Of a DNA stretch of 64,000 bases, positions 10,620-21,055 are shown piece after piece (the stretch's first letter is position 1; each line of letters starts with the position of its first letter). The notes under the pieces are model-generated. The model was not told where the DNA came from. It ran no database searches and was given only the letters and a program-made list of their open reading frames with translations. The stretch is taken from NCBI GenBank assembly GCA_024516035.1, contig CM044959.1, forward strand, positions 12,913,902-12,977,901. The letters run 5' to 3'. The DNA is from Bactericera cockerelli (Eukaryota > Arthropoda > Insecta > Hemiptera > Triozidae). Both the position numbers and the translations under genes were made by a program.

Positions 10620-10734
10620 TCTTGTCAGGGGGGGGGGGGGGTGACAAACAAACTGTCACGATGACAGACAACTCGTTACACAGCGTCGTAAGATCGCGTA
10701 CGAGAAATGTTAAGCAACGTCAAGCGAGGTTAAG
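10620..10734 (+). mobile_element. 5S-derived SINE fragment with G-run (copy A)
   Basis: After a run of about 14 Gs, the stretch gatcgcgtacgagaaatgtt, aagcaacgtcaagcgaggtt, aagtact follows the 5S rRNA internal-promoter order. It directly abuts an M1 MITE. Counterpart at 35205-35320. Confidence 0.5.
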
Positions 10735-10878
10735 TACTAAATTATGAAACAGGATTAAAGTTATGATAAGCCAGACACGCCCTCAAGTTGGAGTTTCAAC
10801 CAATCACAGCGCACTATAGCCCGGGTTGAGGGACAGTCTCGCTTATCTTAATTTTAATCCTGTTTTATAATTCGGCCC
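10735..10878. mobile_element. M1 palindromic MITE (copy A)
   Basis: Terminal inverted repeats: taaattatgaaacaggatta at left and taatcctgttttataattcg at right. The interior (gccagacacgccctcaagtt and agggacagtctcgctta) is also partly self-complementary. No coding capacity. Confidence 0.75.
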
Positions 10879-10904
10879 TGAGACTTGAACTGGAACTTCT
10901 TGGT

Positions 10905-11052
10905 AAAATTTTCTTATTCTCACCGAAGTTAAGCAAGTACAGCGAGGTGAAGACTTTGTGATGCTGGCATTCAGGCCCAACCCAGGCTGAGTGAGGTTAA
11001 TGTGAGAAGCAGGTTTGTGAGTTTCCTGCGAAACAATCCCGTCGTGATATGG
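10905..11052 (+). mobile_element. 5S-derived SINE (copy A)
   Basis: Starts in the 5S-like segment tcaccgaagttaagcaa, then the shared SINE body (gatgctggcattcaggccca, ggctgagtgaggttaatg, gcaggtttgtgagtttcctg, cccgtcgtgatatgg). Counterpart at 35488-35640. Confidence 0.65.
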
Positions 11053-11072
11053 AAAAAAATGATCCCCAAATC

Positions 11073-11155
11073 TCCTTATCAAACGTCACACAACGCACTC
11101 TGATTGGATATTTCGTTCAAATCAACCAATCAGAGTGCGTTATTGTGTGATGGTT
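11073..11155. repeat. Short perfect-arm hairpin
   Basis: acgcactctgattgg and ccaatcagagtgcgt are perfect inverted arms separated by about 20 bases, with looser pairing outside (cacaca / tgtgtg). Conserved in copy B at about 35668-35745. Confidence 0.6.
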
Positions 11156-11159
11156 GAAA

Positions 11160-11985
11160 GTGATATTAGAGGATTATGAGAGTGGAAGGGCTTTCTGGAA
11201 CGAGGGCCAGGTATTGTATTTTTTTTAAACTTTTCAGGGTTAAAAATTATAATACTCAATTTTATTATTCCTCAATCACATATTAAAATGGTAATGTTAT
11301 TAAACGGTTCCGGGTGCATCATCTTCTCCAGAGAGACCTAGGTTCTGAAGTGGGTGAAAATCCCACTCCCCATGGTTTCCGGGTGTTTTTTTTAAGATTT
11401 TTTCTCTTAAGCCTCTCAAAAAAAAAAAAAAAAAATTAAAATGGACTTTCCCAAAATGACTGAATCATTCATCCAGAGATAAATGTTCATTGTTTTTGTC
11501 ATTATTGTGAACAGAAAAGCTACTCCACTGGACAATAGTGGCTCTACTGTCATAATTGCATTAACACTCACCATTTGATTTGATAAGAGAGAAAGCCATG
11601 ACATTGAGTGACTAATTTCAGTGTCTCATTCTTCTTATCACAAAGGTTTCCATTTTATGTCTGTATAAGCAATTACTTACATTGTTGTAACAAAAGAAAT
11701 CGGAGCAAAAAAATATTTTTTTTTACAAAAACGAACACAATACTTCCGATTTCTAATATTGGAAATTTCTCGGAAGTAATAAAATAAAAAATACAATAAT
11801 TCGCGTTCTTTTTATTCCAAAATGGGCAGGAACACCTGTGAATCATAGTGTATTCATTAAAACAGGACAGGACGACTGCGCAATGCGCATACGACGAAAA
11901 AATCTAAAAATAAACATACCCATTTACAAAAACATCTTTAGGTATATAGCAGGGTTAGGAATATTATATGTCAGAAATGCGTGGG
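11160..11985. other. Intergenic spacer
   Basis: Poly-A tract near 11419 and SINE-like debris. In copy B a family H SINE has inserted at the position of 11266-11280. No gene supported. Confidence 0.4.
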
Positions 11986-11989
11986 TTTT

Positions 11990-12115
11990 TTAAACTCACG
12001 CACAGCCTGGATTGAGCCGGAATGCTGGCATCACGAAGTCTTCACCTCGTTGGACGTTGCTGAATTTCGGTGATCCTAAGAGAATCGGTGTATTCAACGA
12101 GCCATCGACGCTGGC
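11990..12115 (-). mobile_element. 5S-derived SINE (copy A)
   Basis: On the minus strand it reads tgccagcgtcgatggctcgt, then gaatacaccgattctcttag and gatcaccgaaattcagcaac. This parallels a 5S rRNA from near its 5' end through the internal promoter, followed by the SINE body. Confidence 0.7.
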
Positions 12116-12368
12116 ACTTGCACTTTACTGCGTAAAACATTTTACTTCAAAGGGATCAAAAGGGACACATCAACCTGTGCGGTTCAGTTGAGGAGAGGTT
12201 GCGTCGAAGATGAATAACTTTGGGTGGAAGAGATTGCCATAAGCAATAACCCCGCCCTTTAGTTAGTACAATATTTTTTCTTCTTTGTTATAAATTATTC
12301 TATTTTGTTCAACCTATTTTTTTTTTTCTCTCTAAAAACTTTATATTATAAATATTGTCCTCCTAATA

Positions 12369-12653
12369 GTAAGTAGTCACTGCGGCCGAGTGAGTTAGCG
12401 CGCTAGGCATTGCACGCATGGTGACCTGAGTTCGATTCCCAGCGGGTTAGGATTTTTTCTGCTCTGTTCTTGGATGTTCGGTGTCCACTCATACCTCGTG
12501 AGGAAAAATGAGAAGCTGTTTTGATGTGAAACAGCGACCAGTGGCAGAATTATAGGCAAAAAAGTAATACAAGATATTGTAAATTAAAGTGGTAAAGTCC
12601 TATGATTCTGAGCTACCCACTAAAATTGTGACATAATAACACAAAGAAAAATG
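12369..12653 (+). mobile_element. Full-length tRNA-derived SINE, family D, with target-site duplication (copy A)
   Basis: A 285-bp element flanked by perfect 15-bp direct repeats, attgtcctcctaata, at 12354-12368 and 12654-12668. The head has tRNA A- and B-box sequences (ggccgagtgagttagcgcgc and gagttcgattccc); the body ends ctacccactaaaattgtgac. Shared with copy B (37282-37575). Confidence 0.88.
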
Positions 12654-12668
12654 ATTGTCCTCCTAATA

Positions 12669-13076
12669 AATAATTATATAATATAATAACCACCCGAAAC
12701 AGCGAAGATCAGTTGATGACTTTACTGTGGGTAAAAAATACTATCTTATCACCTTTACCCGAATTAGCAAAGATCAGTTCATAATTTTGTGGAATTTTTT
12801 TCTGTATCTTATCTAATGAGGTTAGCGGAATGTCCCCGTTCTACATGTGTGCATGGAGATTTGAGGAATAGTTTTATACTTTTCCTATATAAATACGTCT
12901 ACATGTACCGTACCTACTAGTCTGTAGACATTACAAGCTTTTAATGGATATTTTCACTAGTGAGATTTGTATAGGTACATGAACAACAATACACAATAAA
13001 ATACATACTCGTATAGAACACGGAAGAGCCGAGAAAATTGCTATTGGGCGTTCACAAGGGTTAATAAATATAATAT
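12669..13076. other. Spacer, nothing recognised
   Basis: AT-rich sequence, collinear in copy B with small indels. No gene supported. Confidence 0.35.
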
Positions 13077-13285
13077 TTAGTGGAAGGTACCTACAAGGCG
13101 AGGTTAATGCTCAAAACATTTTCTACCACCTAACCCTTAGAGTCTTGTTATTATGTGGTCACACTGGTCACATAGGTACTCAAATAAATGATGAATAATT
13201 CATGCATTTCATGAGATTTGAACCAACGGATCCCTACGCTACCTGGACTACCAGACTAGCGCCTTAACCACTTGACTACCAATGC
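13077..13285 (-). mobile_element. tRNA-derived SINE, family A (copy A)
   Basis: Minus-strand head tggtagtcaagtggttaagg, then ctagtctggtagtccaggta and a Ser/Leu-type long variable region to the B box (ggttcaaatctc). The body is the usual gtggtcacat, gttaggtggtagaaaatg. Counterpart at 38001-38213. Confidence 0.75.
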
Positions 13286-13462
13286 ACTGAATACCTGGCT
13301 CCCAACTTATAAACCCACAAGGTTTCCGGAGGACAAGCTCTGTGAATTATTTGTGGTTGAGAGCCTCTTCACAATATTTGTGGGTAAGCACAGCATTACA
13401 AAGACCATCACTTTTCTAAATAATTTATTTTATTTCTTACTATGGTAATTCTTTTTGTGGGT

Positions 13463-13572
13463 GGGGGACTATAAACAGGGAGTAACCCAGCAGTCTGGCT
13501 GGCGGACTATAAACAGGGAATAGACCAGCAGTCTGGCGGGGGGACTATAAACAGGGAGTAGACCAGCATTGG
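13463..13572. repeat. ~40-bp tandem repeat, three units (copy A)
   Basis: Units of gggggactataaacagggag plus tagaccagcagtctggc. Copy B has only two (38400-38470). Confidence 0.75.
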
Positions 13573-13952
13573 CTTGGTTCTGGGGACCCTTGTCAATTAT
13601 TAGCCTCCTTGTAAAGACAGTGGTAAAAGTGCTGAGTCATTCCTCCACTGTCTGGCTATCATCGTCTCCACGATGACGCCAACCTATGATGAATTCTTTT
13701 TACTTCACTTCTCGTTACTCAGACAAGTAACTGATCATTTTTCTTCGAGAGGTATGAGAGTGATAAAACCACAACTCTGCCGAGCCTATAAAGGTCACCC
13801 GCCTGCAAGACGAGTGCGCTAAAAATTCGGAGAAGGTGAGTAAAGTGTGTACTCATGTCGGAAATATCGCCTCGATCAGTATGTGAACTAACCAACTTCA
13901 TAGCCAAATTACATTTTATGTTCTGCTATTCCTTTAGAATCGTTGGACTAAC
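13573..13952. other. Spacer with SINE-like debris
   Basis: No gene supported. The module ccgagcctataaaggtcacc with cgcctgcaagacgag near 13782 looks like decayed repeat. Confidence 0.3.
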
Positions 13953-14083
13953 GTGCAATGGTAGCCAAGTGGTTAAGGCGCAAGTCTGATAATTCAGGGA
14001 TCCGTTGGGTCGAATCCCATCCAATGCATGCTTTGAGCACTAACCTCGCCTGGTGGTTTTACCTTCAACTAAAGAGTATTTTG
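13953..14083 (+). mobile_element. tRNA-derived SINE, family A, shortened (copy A)
   Basis: Head tggtagccaagtggttaagg and B box gggtcgaatccc, then a shortened body (gcatgctttgagcactaacc). It abuts a 5S-derived SINE at 14084, giving a composite block. Counterpart at 38901-39022. Confidence 0.7.
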
Positions 14084-14265
14084 CCAGCGTCGATGGCGCG
14101 TTGAATACACCGGTTCTTGTAGGATCACCGAAGTTAGGCAACGTCCAGTGAGATGAAGACTTTGTGACGCTGCCATTCCGGCCAACCCAGGCTGGGTGAG
14201 GTTAATATGGGTAACAGATTTGTGAGTGTCCTACGAATGGAGGGTAACACCCCCGTCGTGATATG
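14084..14265 (+). mobile_element. 5S rRNA-derived SINE, clearest example in copy A
   Basis: Begins gccagcgtcgatggcgcgtt, then gaatacaccggttcttgtag, gatcaccgaagttaggcaac. These match the order of arthropod 5S rRNA from its 5' end through the A box and C-box region. The body follows (ccaacccaggctgggtgagg, cccccgtcgtgatatg). Counterpart at 39023-39207. Confidence 0.75.
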
Positions 14266-14500
14266 ACCATGTAGTTTGCAACATTTCGCATTCAAATTCA
14301 AGACTCTTGAATCTTGGGCTCAGTGGTCAGAGGTATCCTGGCTAGAGACTGTCCTAACAGACCGTCTGTCTGTCCTAATAGACCACATGTCGACTTTTAT
14401 TATTATCTGATCTGGTTGCAGGGTATTCAGTGAAACCCTTACAATTATTAACACTGCGACCTAATTAGATCTATTGTGACAAGTTGATTCCATTTGGTTT

Positions 14501-14731
14501 TAACGTCCTGATTGAGATTGATAGTCAGGACGAGAGTTTTACCTTCCATTCGCTGGAAATTGTACCAGCTACCCACATTAACCTCACCCTGCCTGGGTAG
14601 GGCCGGAAATGCCAGCCTCACGTGTTTGGAATGAACAGAATTTTCTTCAAAAAGTCTGCCCCAACCGGGGATCGAACTCGGAATCTCTGGACTACGGGCA
14701 GTAATCTCAACCGTTACGCCACGGAGGCTGG
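14501..14731 (-). mobile_element. tRNA-derived SINE, family C (copy A)
   Basis: The minus-strand head ccagcctccgtggcgtaacg and B box gagttcgatcccc, then a body with aggctggcatttccggccct and the palindromic tgactatcaatctcaatcag module. Counterpart at 39521-39684. Confidence 0.75.
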
Positions 14732-15464
14732 ACACTGAAATTCAAGACGAAAAATCTTGACCTCAGGGTGGGATCCTGGCTAGAGACATGCACTGTCCTA
14801 ACAGACGACTCCGGAAGCCACACGTCGAGTTAGTTCGCCCTTCAGCGTACCAGGGGTCACCTACACTCCGTTATTATCAGTTCTATAACTTTGATGAGAC
14901 TCAATGCTAACCTTGTGCGAAAGTTTTCACGTTTCATATAATATATCGTCGGCTAGAAGGTAAAACTGACCAAGTGACAGTTGGTCATTTTTCCCGATTT
15001 TTCGTTACTCTGGTCGGTAATTAACCCAACTATTGGCTAAAATCAAAAGTTGGGTAGTATTCAAACATATCAAACATGCACGGGAAAAAGCTAAAAACTA
15101 TTTTTACCTGAAAGACTGGTGGAGATTCCAATGTTTAAATGCAGATGGTCAGTTTTACCTTCCAGCTGACGATATGATAGGTATAATTATATTATAATGT
15201 AAATATCAAACGAAATATTAGGTACTTACCTTGAATATCGGCCCAGGACCGAATTCACGGCGAATAAATGCGCGAAAACAACGGAGGCCTATACCCTGAA
15301 CCGTGCGGTAGAGCCAGTACAACGTAAAATAATCTAACCATGTTATTAAATGTAAGCGGCCACAACGGAGTACCGAAAATCGTCTATATCAAACTGTGGG
15401 TACCAGGGTCTGGGTCGAGGGTCCAGGGTATAGGCCCAGGGTCCTCGATATGGCCGCCTACTTA
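14732..15464. other. Spacer, nothing coding recognised
   Basis: Near-identical in copy B (39685-40417). It contains a local inverted pair, gtcggctagaaggtaaaact at 14949 against gttttaccttccagctgacg at about 15152, so a decayed inverted-repeat element may be present. Confidence 0.4.
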
Positions 15465-15609
15465 GGGCCGAATTATAAAACAGGATTAATGTTTAGATAA
15501 GTCAGACCGTCCCTCAAGTCGGGCTATAGTTCGCTGTGATTGGTTGAAACTCCGACTGGAGGGAGGGTCTGGCTTATCTGTGTTGTAATCCTATTTTATA
15601 ATTCGGCCC
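15465..15609. mobile_element. M1 palindromic MITE, intact (copy A)
   Basis: A 145-bp element with perfect ends gggccgaattataaaacagg and its complement, flanked by TA. The whole element folds on itself through the cctcaagtcggg and cgactggagg region. Same position and length in copy B (40418-40562). Confidence 0.85.
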
Positions 15610-15957
15610 TAAATAAAGAGACATCATAATTTATGAATCGAAATTTATTGTGGACACATCCAAACCTCATTGATAATCAAAAAATTGATAAAAAAATCAG
15701 TCAGAGAAATAATTAAAAATATTCAGCTAAGATCAGCCCTGCTTGTATTGTATGGATCAATGATTTGATCACTGTGTCAGGTCATGTATGCAAAAAAGTA
15801 GTCGTTAAATTGAGCCGCCCAGATATTCAGGTGTACCTAAGAGTAACCTACTTAGATTAGGAGAATTTATATTAATAAAGTCACAATATGGATTAAACAA
15901 TATCAATTAATTGGGGTTTCATTCGATTTATGTTAGATTTGGTGAATTCTCATAAAT

Positions 15958-16065
15958 TAATGGTCGAGTGTTTAAGGAGCTAGTCTGGTAACTCAGGTAG
16001 CGTGGGGATCTGTTGGTTCGAATCCCACCCGCATGAAATTTTCCTCATTATCTATTAATAGAATT
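15958..16065 (+). mobile_element. SINE family A head (copy A)
   Basis: taatggtcgagtgtttaagg, ctagtctggtaactcaggta, then B box ggttcgaatccc and a truncated body. Counterpart at 40917-41010. Confidence 0.65.
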
Positions 16066-16249
16066 CATCACAACGGCACTTAAAAAATGCAAATCGACCT
16101 CAACTAATCCTGCAGTCTTTGGGGACGAATAAAATTATAACGAAGATAATCAAGAATCAAGACAGTCTTTCAAGTCGGACTACAGTTAGCTGTGAATGCT
16201 ATGACGAGTTTTTTTTCTTCTGCTAAACGCCTCTTTCATACCTTCAGAG

Positions 16250-16416
16250 ACCGGGTTATACCCTCCATTCGCTGGAAACACACAAACCAGCTACCCGCAT
16301 TAACCTCACCCAGTCTGAGTTAGTCAGGAAACAGCAAAATCACGAGGGTTCGAATTTGTCTGGTCACCCACACAAAATACTGAATTCGCCGGACGTTGCT
16401 TAACTTCAGTAACCTT
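16250..16416 (-). mobile_element. 5S-derived SINE, diverged (copy A)
   Basis: Minus-strand ttactgaagttaagcaacgt, then the shared body modules (agctggtttgtgtgtttcca, gcgaatggagggtataaccc). Counterpart at 41205-41370. Confidence 0.6.
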
Positions 16417-16796
16417 CGACAAGCTGCTTGTGATGAAAATTTTGTCTACAATCAAACACTATTTTTCTTATCGTTTTTATTGTTCATTTGACACGAGAGT
16501 TACGATCAGTTAATCGATTTCCTTCATAAAAATCCAGGCAAGTGTACTATGTGTGTGCCTATACTTACCTATCTACAATAATTCTGATGAGATAAAATTC
16601 ACCGCTTGCCACGTCAAGATAAGATTCAGGCCAAAAGTAAGACGTGTAATGACGTCACAGGTAATTTCTCTCTTTGAAGTTGACTATCCATCTCGTAGAA
16701 CGAGTTCTTCAAATTAACCTATTCGTGTTCGAGTTGTCTACTGTGGTCTGGCAATCAAGTACTGTGTGGAATACTTAATATTAACCCATTAAATGC

Positions 16797-17040
16797 TCGA
16801 ATTATAAAACAGGATTACGAACAAACAAACAAGGGGTGTGAGAAACAAACTGTCACGATGACAGACAACTCGTTAGACAGCGTCGAATTCACCACTCCTC
16901 GTAAGATCGCATACGAGAAATGTTAAGCAACGTCAAGCGAGGTTAAGGACTAAGTTATAAAACAGGATTAAAGTTAAGAAGCCAGACACGCCTCAGGTCG
17001 GAATTTCAACCAATCACAGCGCAATATAGCCCGAGTAAAA
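16797..17040. mobile_element. M1 MITE fragments with 5S-like insert (copy A)
   Basis: Two M1 left ends (aattataaaacaggatta) bracket a 5S-like segment (gatcgcatacgagaaatgtt, aagcaacgtcaagcgaggtt). Copy B carries an expanded version at 41740-42250. Confidence 0.6.
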
Positions 17041-17276
17041 ACCTATCAAAAGCCAGTAAATTACCTGGCAATTAAAAACCAAGGGCTATGGGAAAAACTT
17101 CATAATACTCAAATATCTAGTAGTGTTAAGATAGAGAAGTACCTATGACAGCACTGTAGAATAGGTATATGGGAAAATAACCTTTTTATAAGAAGAAAAC
17201 GTTCTATAAACTGTATTCGCTTCTGTCAGCACTGAATTCCATCAACACAGACTTACTCACTTTCTCACTCACACAC

Positions 17277-17337
17277 TCTCTCTCTGTCTCTCTCTCTCTC
17301 ACACACACACACACACCACAACACACATACACACACG
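17277..17337. repeat. (CT)n/(CA)n microsatellite (copy A)
   Basis: Compound CT then CA repeat; shorter and diverged in copy B at about 42484-42535. Confidence 0.8.
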
Positions 17338-17470
17338 CACATTAGTTCTTTCGACTTAGTGATAGCATACGTAGGCATATACCTATACGTATACCAATAC
17401 CAGTACCAATACATAGGTATATTTTTCAAAATCATTTCCACAGTAAACCTGCTTTTGTAATAATGATGAC

Positions 17471-17678
17471 ACTCTTTAGTGGAAGGTAACCACTAGACGA
17501 GGTTGATGCTCAAAGCATTTTCTACCACCCCTCAGAGTCTTATTATTATGTGGTCACAAACTCAAATTAATGAGGAAAAATTCATGAACTGGATGAGATT
17601 CGACTACAAGCAAAGGGATTGGAACCAACAGATCCCTACGCTACCTGGATTACCAGACTAGCGCGTTAACCACTTGAT
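17471..17678 (-). mobile_element. SINE family A (copy A)
   Basis: Body ctctttagtggaaggtaacc at left, tRNA-like head at right (gttaacgcgctagtctggta on the minus strand). Counterpart at 42661-42876. Confidence 0.7.
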
Positions 17679-17978
17679 CGCAAAGTTTTGTGCCTCCTGA
17701 AATCAGGCATATTGTTCAAAAACTTCCAAATCATTTCCACAGTTACTTGCTTTTGTGCTTCCTTAAAATGAATCATGGCGGCGCGGCGTCATATTTGACC
17801 CCTGTGGCTCAGGGGCACTTGCTGGGATTCAAGCACCGATGGCCGCCCAGACAGTCAGTAATAAATTAATGATCCTGCTTATTATTCGAAATACATAGAC
17901 GAACGTCCTAATGGACATCATCGGTCAAATACCTATCTAATAAATACGTACAATATTGTATAGGACCTACAAAATTAC

Positions 17979-18180
17979 ACTGTTAGTCAAGTGGTAACTC
18001 ACTAGTCTGATACTCCAGGTAGCTTAGGGATCCATTGGTTCGAATCCCACCCAGTGCATGAATTTTTCCTCATCAGTTTGAGTTTGTGACCACATAATAA
18101 TAAGACTCTGAGGGTTAGGAGGTAGAAAATGCTTTGAGCATTAACCTCGCCTGTGGTGGTTTCTTTCCACTAGAGTATTA
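17979..18180 (+). mobile_element. SINE family A, copy-A-specific
   Basis: Head actgttagtcaagtggtaac, B box ggttcgaatccc, full body to ctttccactagagtatta. Copy B has a family D SINE at the matching place instead (43315-43605). Confidence 0.75.
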
Positions 18181-18185
18181 TTATA

Positions 18186-18625
18186 CAGGGTGGTCCAGAA
18201 AGTTTGCACCAAAATGATAGGGGTAATAAAAGAGACCATTTCCAACAAAAATATTCCCGGACATTTTCCTTTATTTTTTGTCGTTTTCAAAATGGCGACC
18301 AAAACGTGTGTTTTTCAACTACGTGCGTTCAGAACCTTGACAGCCTAAATGAGCATGAACATTAAAACATTGAACGGGTTAATTTAACTTATTTTATTTA
18401 AAATTTTATTGTCAATTCAAAAATGCAATCCGTTTTTTTCTAGGTGGTACAGAAAAAATTAAAAAAATCAAAAGCCAAACCAAAGTCGGAATATTGAAAA
18501 ACACACTTTTGGCCGCCATTTTGAAAACGACAAAAAATAAAGGAAAATGTCCGGGAATATTTTTGTTGGAAATGGTCTCTTTTATTACCCCTATCATTTT
18601 GGTGCAAACTTTCTGGACCACCCTG
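18186..18625. mobile_element. 440-bp MITE with ~140-bp terminal inverted repeats, TA target (copy A only)
   Basis: Ends cagggtggtccagaaagttt and its complement, flanked by TA. Inverted arms of about 140 bp (18186-18325 and 18485-18625) include aaaatggcgaccaaaa and its partner. TA targets suggest mobilisation by a Tc1/mariner-type transposase. No ORF of its own; the 74-residue minus ORF is spurious. Confidence 0.85.
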
Positions 18626-19370
18626 TATACAGACACATACTAGTGCAGTAAGTAGAGGAGTTTTTTTTTGTCTTGACGCTTATTGAATTTGCGGCGGGCG
18701 TTTTCCCCTTTATCCTAGAAGTCCTTTACTCTTCTTTAGAGGTGCTCTAATACCATAATCTGTGAAACCATTAAATGTCGAAAAAATATTCCTCGAATAA
18801 AGAAAATACTAAAATAGGAGAACTCCCCCCCCCCCACCCTTGGGTGTGTGTATGTAAGTGTGTGTGTGTGCGTGTGTGTGTTTGTGACAGCGGATGAGGT
18901 GATGAGAAAGTAAGGAGAGGAAATGAAATAATATTTTATGAGCTATTTGCGGCACAGAAATAAGAGACTATGTTATGTACGTGACTGCACGCTGCATAAA
19001 TTCTGATTCGATATTTAATGTAGTTAATGCATCAACATAAATTGCCGTATTTATCTAGTTAATGTATGAACTACATAAATTCTAATGAAATATTTATCTA
19101 GTTGATGAAGTTAGCGGCGTGGCGTGGGTTAGAAAATAACATTTAATTACAGTAGACCTTTGGAAGGTAACCCACCAGGCAAGGCTGTAAATACAGGGTG
19201 AGTCATTTTAAGTGACGGAGTCGATTTTTTTGGACCCTGTTGGAAATACAAAAAATCAATTCTGAATTCATTTGCATAGCACAAAAGAGGGACATGCGAC
19301 CTTCTTGGGTCGGCATTGTTCAACCGATTGGTTGAGGTTGTTAGAAAAGAAATAAAAAATAAATAAATAA
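18626..19370. other. Spacer with (GT)n tract and CAGGGTGA element fragment
   Basis: (GT)n microsatellite at about 18843-18885. At 19195 is a single end, tacagggtgagtcattttaa, of another TA-type element without a visible partner end. No gene supported. Confidence 0.4.
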
Positions 19371-19504
19371 GAATTTATCATATTTGTGTGACTTTCATCA
19401 CTACTCAAACTCGCTTTACTACATCCACGCTGAAACCGGGACTTGAACCACCGACCTCCAGGTTACAAGTTCGCTGCCTTATCCATCAAGCTACTGAGGT
19501 CGGT
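19371..19504 (-). mobile_element. tRNA-derived SINE, family H (copy A)
   Basis: Minus-strand head ccgacctcagtagcttgatg and B box gtggttcaagtcccgg, body to atgataaattc. Counterpart at 44624-44767; another insertion at 35870-36027. Confidence 0.75.
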
Positions 19505-19580
19505 ATGTGACCGCGCACTTCTGAGAAGAAAGTATCCATTATTATTATTATTTATTACTTGCAAATTAATTAATAACACT

Positions 19581-19778
19581 CTTTAGTGGAAGGTAACCAC
19601 CAGGCGAGGTTAATGCTCAAAGCATTTATTACCACTAACCCTCAGAGTCTTATTATTATGTGATGGTCACAAACTCAAATTATTGAGGAAAAATGCATGC
19701 ACTGGGTGGGATTCGAACCAACGGATCCCTACGCTACCTGGGTTACCAGACTAGCGCGTTAACCACTTGACTACCAAG
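19581..19778 (-). mobile_element. SINE family A (copy A)
   Basis: Complete body and head in minus orientation, ending cttgactaccaag at the right. A partial second 3' piece follows at 19783-19835. Counterpart at 44868-45048. Confidence 0.72.
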
Positions 19779-20106
19779 AAGGTCAAACTCAAATTATTGA
19801 TGAAAAATGCATGCACTGGGTGGGATTCGACTACAAGTAAAATAATCACATAGGAAACACACGCCAATGTTCAAGAGGTACCAGTCTGCTTCTGTTTAAT
19901 TATTTAGAAACAATTTTTGTTCTTGATTTAGAAACACAATGTTTAGGTCAGGGCTCGCGGCGAAGACGTTTCTAAAACTATTTCGACTGGGCAGATAGCT
20001 CTGACGTCAAGTCGTGTTATGTTTGGACGAGAATTTACGTTTGAAAATTTTGAGGGCCTTCGACAAGTCAAATTTTTTGAAGGGTAATAATTGAAAATTA
20101 AATTTG

Positions 20107-20226
20107 TGTTTTTTTCTTTTACTCTGTCTTATCCCGCTTAAGCAGGGTCGACGTTGTTCAACCTCATGGTTGAGGTTGGTTGGTTTTGGCACATTTTTGC
20201 GGCTGGATGCCCTTCCTAACGCCAAA
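20107..20226 (-). mobile_element. SINE tail module T (copy A)
   Basis: Minus-strand ggcgttaggaagggcatcca, accaacctcaaccatgaggt, gtcgaccctgcttaagcggg, agacagagtaaaagaaaaaa. The same module recurs at 20578, 45498 and, decayed, at 27480, 52435 and 58100. Confidence 0.65.
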
Positions 20227-20369
20227 GATTCTGTTTAAAGTCGATTTAGTACATGGTCATATCACGACGGGAGCAAAGAATATTAAGTAGCTCAATTTGT
20301 AAAAAGTTCATAGCCACAAATGTTTTTTCGGTTTTACAATAATTTTTGGTTTACCGCCGCTTTCACATG

Positions 20370-20511
20370 CATGATCATATCACGAAGGGGTTTCACCCTC
20401 CATTCGCTGGAAATTCCCAAACCAGCTACTCAAATTAGAATGGTTACTCATCCAAATTCTAGCCTCGCGGATCGTTGCTTAACTTCAGTGACTGACCGAG
20501 AACTGGTATAT
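20370..20511 (-). mobile_element. 5S-derived SINE (copy A)
   Basis: Minus-strand agttctcggtcagtcactga, agttaagcaacgatccgcga, then the common body. Counterpart near 45640-45795. Confidence 0.6.
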
Positions 20512-20577
20512 ATTCAACTAATTCAGCGCTTTCAAATGCATGGTCATATCACGAAGGGGGTTTCACCCTTCATTGTC

Positions 20578-20918
20578 TTCTTCTTTTACTCTGTCTTATC
20601 CTACTTAAGCAAGGTCGACCTCATGGTTGAGGTAGGTTGGTTTTGGCACATTTTTACGGCTGGATGCCCTTCCTAACGCCAACGATTCTACTTAACTTTA
20701 TGTCCTGGATTAGGACGGGGGTTTTACCCTCCATTCGCTGGGAATCGTACCAGCTACCCACATTAACCTCACCCAGCCTGGGTAGAGCCGGAATTGCCAG
20801 CCTCACGTGTTCGGAGGGAATAGAATTTTCAGTGCGAAAAGTCTGCTCCGACCGGGGATCGAACTCAGGATCTCTGGACTACGGGCATTAGTCACAACCG
20901 TTACGCCACGGAGGCTGG
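20578..20918 (-). mobile_element. Tail module T plus SINE family C (copy A)
   Basis: 20578-20690 is tail module T; 20697-20918 is family C with head ccagcctccgtggcgtaacg at the right end and B box gagttcgatcccc. This block is not seen at the matching place in copy B. Confidence 0.65.
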
Positions 20919-21055
20919 CTACTCCATTATCTGGTAGGTAATTCCCAAACCAGCTACTCAAATTTGAATAATTACTCATTGAAGTCCTAGCCTCGTGGAT
21001 CGTTGCTTAACGTCAGTGACTGAACGAGAACTGGTGTATTCAACGTGCCACGAGA

